NCBI RefSeq assembly: GCF_016907435.1
Contig: NZ_JAFBBZ010000001.1
Location: 3,658,001-3,722,000 of the forward strand
Direction of reading: 5' to 3'
Source: Nocardioides salarius
GTDB taxonomy: Bacteria > Actinomycetota > Actinomycetes > Propionibacteriales > Nocardioidaceae
Length of the DNA: 64,000 nt
Position 1 is the first letter of the stretch; every line of letters begins with the position of its first letter. Below the pieces are notes generated by a model, which was not told the DNA's origin, did no database searches, and saw only the letters and a list, made by a program, of their open reading frames with translations. The translations under genes were made by a program, and so were the position numbers. Positions 60,591 through 64,000 of the stretch are shown here, piece by piece.

Positions 60591-61532
60591 GTGGTGGTGC
60601 GCAGGCGCAGGGTGGTGACCCGGCGCGACCGCGACGTGCGCCTGGGCTACGCCGGCCTGCTGGTCGGCGCGGGCTCCTTCGTCGCGGCGCTGGTGGTGAC
60701 CACGACCCTGGTCGACGTGCTGCCCGACCTGGGCGCCGAGAAGCCGGTGCTGGCCGCCCAGCAGCGGGTCCTGACGGGCGCGCAGCTGCGGCCCGAGGCC
60801 CCCGGCCCCCTGTCCCGGCGCCCGGCCCCCGAGGCCACCGACCGGGCCGAGGGCCAGCCCGCGGCGCCCGTGGCCCAGCCCGGGGCCACGCCGGCCGAGC
60901 CCGTCACCCAGTCCGTCGCCCAGCCCGTCGCCCAGCCGGCGCCCTCGGCATCCGGACCTCGCGGCCCGCAGGGTCCCGCGCCCAGCCCGCCCAGCACCCC
61001 GCCCAGCACCCCGCCCGGCAACCCCGGCACCCCGCCGGGCGGCGGAGGCGAGGGGCCGGTCTCCTCGCTGCTCGACCCCGTGGCCGCCGCGGTCACCCAG
61101 AGCCTCGACGAGCTCACCGGCGGGCTGTCGCAGCCGGCCGGCGCCACCGTGGTCCGGGTGGTCGACACCCTGGGCGAGGTCGCCGACCGCCCCTTCGGGG
61201 ACCAGGTCGAGCAGCTCGACCAGTTCAAGCAGGTCAAGCAGCTCGACCAGTTCAAGCAGGTCGAGCAGGTCCGCGGCTCAGCGGCGGAAGGCCTTGGCCA
61301 CGACGCGGAACGGCTTCTCGTCGTGCCTGGCCACGCCCGAGCACGAGTAGGGCTTGTCCTCGTGGCAGTCGAAGCTCGTCGAGGTGTTGACGAACGAGAC
61401 GGTGACCGACTCCACCGTGGAGGCCGAGAACGGCACCGAGGTGCTGGCCCGGCCGTCGTCGTCGAAGCTGAGGATCCGCTGCGTGCCGGCTCCCTTCGTG
61501 GTGGTCACGGTCACCGCGGCCATCGGCCGTGA
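60591..61532 (+). CDS. Pro/Gln/Ala-rich single-helix protein, C-terminus doubtful
   Basis: An Arg-rich N-terminus and one membrane helix (AGLLVGAGSFVAALVVTTTL) are followed by a long low-complexity Pro, Ala and Gln region (SVAQPVAQPAP, PPSTPPSTPPGNPGTPPGG), a short helix-prone part and a double repeat VEQLDQFKQVKQLDQFKQVE. After 61278 the frame is antisense to the next gene and looks non-coding, so the true end may be lost by frameshift. I do not recognise a family. The GTG at 60591 was preferred for its GAGGTGG spacing; GTG 60582 is possible. Confidence 0.45.
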   Translation: MVVRRRRVVTRRDRDVRLGYAGLLVGAGSFVAALVVTTTLVDVLPDLGAEKPVLAAQQRVLTGAQLRPEAPGPLSRRPAPEATDRAEGQPAAPVAQPGATPAEPVTQSVAQPVAQPAPSASGPRGPQGPAPSPPSTPPSTPPGNPGTPPGGGGEGPVSSLLDPVAAAVTQSLDELTGGLSQPAGATVVRVVDTLGEVADRPFGDQVEQLDQFKQVKQLDQFKQVEQVRGSAAEGLGHDAERLLVVPGHARARVGLVLVAVEARRGVDERDGDRLHRGGRERHRGAGPAVVVEAEDPLRAGSLRGGHGHRGHRP

Positions 61533-62900
61533 GGCCGAGCCCGGCCCGTCCAGCACCAGCCGCAGGCGCCACCTGCGCCCCTTGAGGGCCGCGGCGGGGC
61601 TCAGGTCGACGTGCTTGGCGGCCATGTGGTCGACCGCGGTGCGCCGGGTCGCGGTGGGCGAGTCCTTGGTCAGCCGCGCGCTGGCCGCCCGGGTGGGGCT
61701 GGGCCAGTGCCGGCCCTCGGCGTACGACGCGCGGGTGTCGAGGTTGGCGGCGACGAAGCGGGTGTACTCGCGGCTGAAGCCGCCCTTCGACCGCAGCACC
61801 CTGGTCAGGGCCTTGGTCGAGTAGTCGCGCCCGGCGCCGCGGAACTGTCCCGCCTGCTTCCACACCTTCGCCACGAGGGCGTTGCCGTGGCGCTGGCTCA
61901 GGTGCTCCCACCACGCCCAGTTGCCGTAGTGGCGCCCGAAGGTGGTGCTGAAGACGTCGAGGGGCGCGTCGGGCACCCGCACCTGGCCCACGGGCAGGTA
62001 CTGCCGGTTGTCGTTCACGTCGTCGGCGAAGCGCTCCTCGACCCACGTCGCGGTCGACTCCATCAGCCAGCGGTCCTCGCGGTAGTCGTAGTTGAACTGG
62101 ATCGCGTGGAAGAACTCGTGGGCGGCGGTGACGCGCAGCGTGTCCTTGGGCTTGCGGCCGTACTCGGAGCGGGCGAAGTCGTCGTCGAGCACGCAGTAGC
62201 CGTTGGCCAGGCGCTTGTTGCCCTTGACGAGGTACTCGGGGGAGCAGTAGCCGTAGAGGCGCTGGCCGCTGAGCTCCTTGAGGTAGACGTCGAACTTGCC
62301 GTTGCCGCCGTTCTCCCGCTTCGGCAGGGAGCGGTCGCTGACCGGGGTGCGGTAGCCGAGCCGGCCGGTCTCGAAGTCCCACACCCGCTCCATCACCGCG
62401 AGCGTGGTGCGCACCCACGCCTGGCTGGAGGGCTTGTCGGCGCCCTTGGTCACGTAGTGGACGCACACGTGGTCGCCGCAGATCCGCTTCGAGCGGCTGG
62501 CGTAGCCCTGGCCGACCGGGTCGGCGTCGCCGTCGGTGGGCCGGGCCAGCAGCGCCTCGCCCAGGTCGCGCTCGTCGTCGGCGAGACGGGGCAGCGCGAC
62601 CTGCAGGTCGCGCAGCGCCAGGGTCGCCTCGCGGGCCTCGCCGACGGCCTGTCCCGGGCCGCGCCCCTGCGCGGAGCCGGCCAGGCCGAGCGCCTCGCGG
62701 GCGGCGGCGAGCGCCTGCTGCGGGTCGTCGCCCGGGTCGCCCGTCTCACCCGGGCCGGCGGGGAGGGCCGGGACGTCGGAGAGGTCGGGCCCGGGGGTGG
62801 AGGCGCCGGCCGTGCTCGTGAGCAGGGCGGCGGCGATGGCGACGGCGAGCGCCGCCGCGGTCGTGCGGCGGCGGGGCGGGGCGGCGGGTCTGCGGCGCAT
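61278..62900 (-). CDS. secreted HExxH metalloprotease-like protein
   Basis: The protein has 540 residues with a signal peptide (ALAVAIAAALLTSTAGAST). After an acidic, helical segment comes CGDHVCVHYV and LAVMERVWDFETGRLGYRTP, then TAAHEFFHAIQFNYDYREDRWLMESTATWVEE (key parts AAHEFFHAIQFNY and MESTATWVEE), a gluzincin-like HExxH plus downstream Glu, and a C-terminal beta domain with four Cys. Proteins of this layout are found in Nocardioides-like genomes as MXAN_6640-type putative metalloproteases; the substrate is unknown. Confidence 0.75.
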   Translation of the reverse strand: MRRRPAAPPRRRTTAAALAVAIAAALLTSTAGASTPGPDLSDVPALPAGPGETGDPGDDPQQALAAAREALGLAGSAQGRGPGQAVGEAREATLALRDLQVALPRLADDERDLGEALLARPTDGDADPVGQGYASRSKRICGDHVCVHYVTKGADKPSSQAWVRTTLAVMERVWDFETGRLGYRTPVSDRSLPKRENGGNGKFDVYLKELSGQRLYGYCSPEYLVKGNKRLANGYCVLDDDFARSEYGRKPKDTLRVTAAHEFFHAIQFNYDYREDRWLMESTATWVEERFADDVNDNRQYLPVGQVRVPDAPLDVFSTTFGRHYGNWAWWEHLSQRHGNALVAKVWKQAGQFRGAGRDYSTKALTRVLRSKGGFSREYTRFVAANLDTRASYAEGRHWPSPTRAASARLTKDSPTATRRTAVDHMAAKHVDLSPAAALKGRRWRLRLVLDGPGSASRPMAAVTVTTTKGAGTQRILSFDDDGRASTSVPFSASTVESVTVSFVNTSTSFDCHEDKPYSCSGVARHDEKPFRVVAKAFRR

Positions 62901-62995
62901 CGTGGTCCTAGCGTCGGGGGCCTGCGTCTGGGGCCCGCGGGAGGTCTGGACCACCTTGCACCGCCCCGGCGCCCACGGCCGGCCGGACGCGCCGG

Positions 62996-63412
62996 TCAGC
63001 CGGTCGCGGAGATCTTCTCGATCAGCGCGGTCGTCGAGATGGCGGGGGTGCGCGGCAGGTAGACGACGTCGCAGATGTCGCGGAACTCGTCGAAGCGGCC
63101 CTCCCAGTCGTCGCCCATCACCAGCACGTCGGCGCCGTGCTCGAGGATGTAGTCGCGCTTGAGCTCGAGGCTCTCCTCCAGGAAGACGGCGTGCACCGGC
63201 TTGAGCGCGGCCACGATCGCCATCCGCTCGCCCTCGCTGAAGACAGGCTCGCGACCCTTCTTGCGCATGTTCAGCTCGTCGGCGGAGACGCCCACCACGA
63301 GCCGGTCGCCGAGGGCCGCGGCGCGCTCGATGACGCGCAGGTGCCCGACGTGGAAGACGTCGAAGGTCCCGAAGGTGATCACGGTGCGGGCCGTGGATGA
63401 GGGTGCCGACAT
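62996..63412 (-). CDS. TagD/GCT-type cytidylyltransferase
   Basis: The protein has 138 residues from the ATG at 63412. It has the nucleotidyltransferase motif VITFGTFDVFHVGHLRVIER, VVGVSADELNMRKKGREPVFSEGERM and a late ISTTALIEKI. TagD makes CDP-glycerol from CTP and glycerol-3-phosphate; related enzymes use other phospho-alcohols. The glycerophosphotransferase at the window start would use such a product. Divergent from the DUF445 gene. Confidence 0.85.
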   Translation of the reverse strand: MSAPSSTARTVITFGTFDVFHVGHLRVIERAAALGDRLVVGVSADELNMRKKGREPVFSEGERMAIVAALKPVHAVFLEESLELKRDYILEHGADVLVMGDDWEGRFDEFRDICDVVYLPRTPAISTTALIEKISATG

Positions 63413-63459
63413 GCCGCGAAGTCTCGCACCAGACACCCGTGCGCGAGAATCTGGCCTTG

Positions 63460-64000
63460 ATGAGCACCCAGACCGCGGCCCCGGCCCCTCGCACCGACAC
63501 CACGCAGGACGACGTACGCCGTCGCGCGCTGCGCCGCATGCGCAGCGTGGCGCTGGGGCTGCTGCTCCTGGCGGCCGTCGTCTACGCCCTGACCCGTGGC
63601 GCCGACGGCTTCTGGGGGTTCGTCAACGCCGGCGCCGAGGCGTCGATGGTGGGCGCGATCGCCGACTGGTTCGCGGTGACTGCGCTGTTCCGGCACCCCC
63701 TGGGCATCCCGATCCCGCACACGGCGCTGATCCCGCGCCGCAAGGACGACCTGGGCCGCGGCCTGCAGGAGTTCGTCGGCGAGAACTTCCTGCAGGAGGA
63801 CGTCGTGCGCGAGCGCGTCGGCGCCGCCCAGGTCGCGGCCCGGGTCGGCGCCTGGCTCTCCAAGCCCGAGCACTCGCGGCGGGTGGTCGACGAGGTGGCC
63901 GAGGTGGTCGCCACCGGGTTGGCCAAGGTGCGCGACGAGCACGTGCGCAGCCTGGTCGAGGACGCGCTGGTGCCGCGCTTCCGCGAGGAGCCGATCTCGC
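63460..64000 (+). CDS. DUF445 family membrane protein (3' end outside window)
   Basis: The ATG at 63460 opens a frame that runs to the right edge (180 codons seen). One membrane helix (VALGLLLLAAVVYALTRG) is followed by GAEASMVGAIADWFAVTALFRHPLGIPIPHTALIPRRKDDLG (core AIADWFAVTALFRHPLGIPI) and GEFVGENFL-like GLQEFVGENFLQ, the hallmark of DUF445 (YjiN-like) proteins. Function unknown. Confidence 0.85.
   Translation, partial: MSTQTAAPAPRTDTTQDDVRRRALRRMRSVALGLLLLAAVVYALTRGADGFWGFVNAGAEASMVGAIADWFAVTALFRHPLGIPIPHTALIPRRKDDLGRGLQEFVGENFLQEDVVRERVGAAQVAARVGAWLSKPEHSRRVVDEVAEVVATGLAKVRDEHVRSLVEDALVPRFREEPIS

Overview
The window is very GC-rich, densely coding DNA from a high-GC Gram-positive bacterium. 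GTG and TTG starts are common, same-strand genes overlap by four bases, and the regulators and cell-wall genes look actinobacterial; the protein style suggests a Nocardioidaceae relative such as Nocardioides. This placement is inferred from sequence style, not from a marker gene. I saw no rRNA, CRISPR array or complete insertion sequence.

Layout. 1-7.6 kb: the end of a teichoic-acid type glycerophosphotransferase, a YhhN membrane protein, an arsenate reductase, a polyphosphate kinase 2, a two-component system and a secreted DUF3152 protein. 7.7-14.5 kb: an accessory metal (probably copper) region with two F510_1955-type proteins, a BlaI/CopY repressor, a broken M56 peptidase, Lnt, DUF6153 and DUF305 proteins and an ion channel. 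It carries a decayed internal duplication in which each copy kept a different gene. 14.5-16.3 kb: a peptidoglycan amidase. 16.3-24.2 kb (minus strand): an eight-gene complex-I-like operon (nuoA, a degenerate NuoB/D-like gene, nuoH, J, K, L, M, N) with no NADH or Fe-S module. 24.2-29.8 kb: a metal-type ArsR, a multicopper oxidase, thioredoxin and a thiol-redox operon led by an ArsR-rhodanese fusion. 29.9-35.4 kb: a persulfide-detoxification cluster (CsoR/CstR-like regulator, DUF302, rhodanese, MBL-rhodanese, TauE, MMPL exporter) around CCCCTAGGGG operators. 35.5-42.1 kb: housekeeping-like membrane and redox genes.

42.2-58.1 kb is the most striking part. A PhnD-type ABC transporter of the kind sometimes annotated as selenate uptake lies upstream of a complete selenocysteine module: selB, selA and the tRNA-Sec gene selC on the minus strand, divergent from a formate dehydrogenase operon (alpha, beta, NrfD) ending in selD. 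The alpha subunit has an in-frame TGA (52465-52467) in the context ARI-U-HSS, followed by a SECIS-like hairpin with a GGTCT loop. The window therefore encodes the machinery, the tRNA and a selenoprotein substrate together.

58.1-64 kb: a second arsenic locus (ArsR-phosphatase fusion, second arsenate-reductase-like protein, ArsO-like monooxygenase) that shares an operator motif with the arsenate reductase at 2 kb. A Pro/Gln-rich protein, a secreted HExxH protein, a cytidylyltransferase and a truncated DUF445 protein follow.

There is no stretch longer than about 300 bases without a gene or gene remnant; the larger intergenic gaps are described under the operators, hairpins and remnants they contain.
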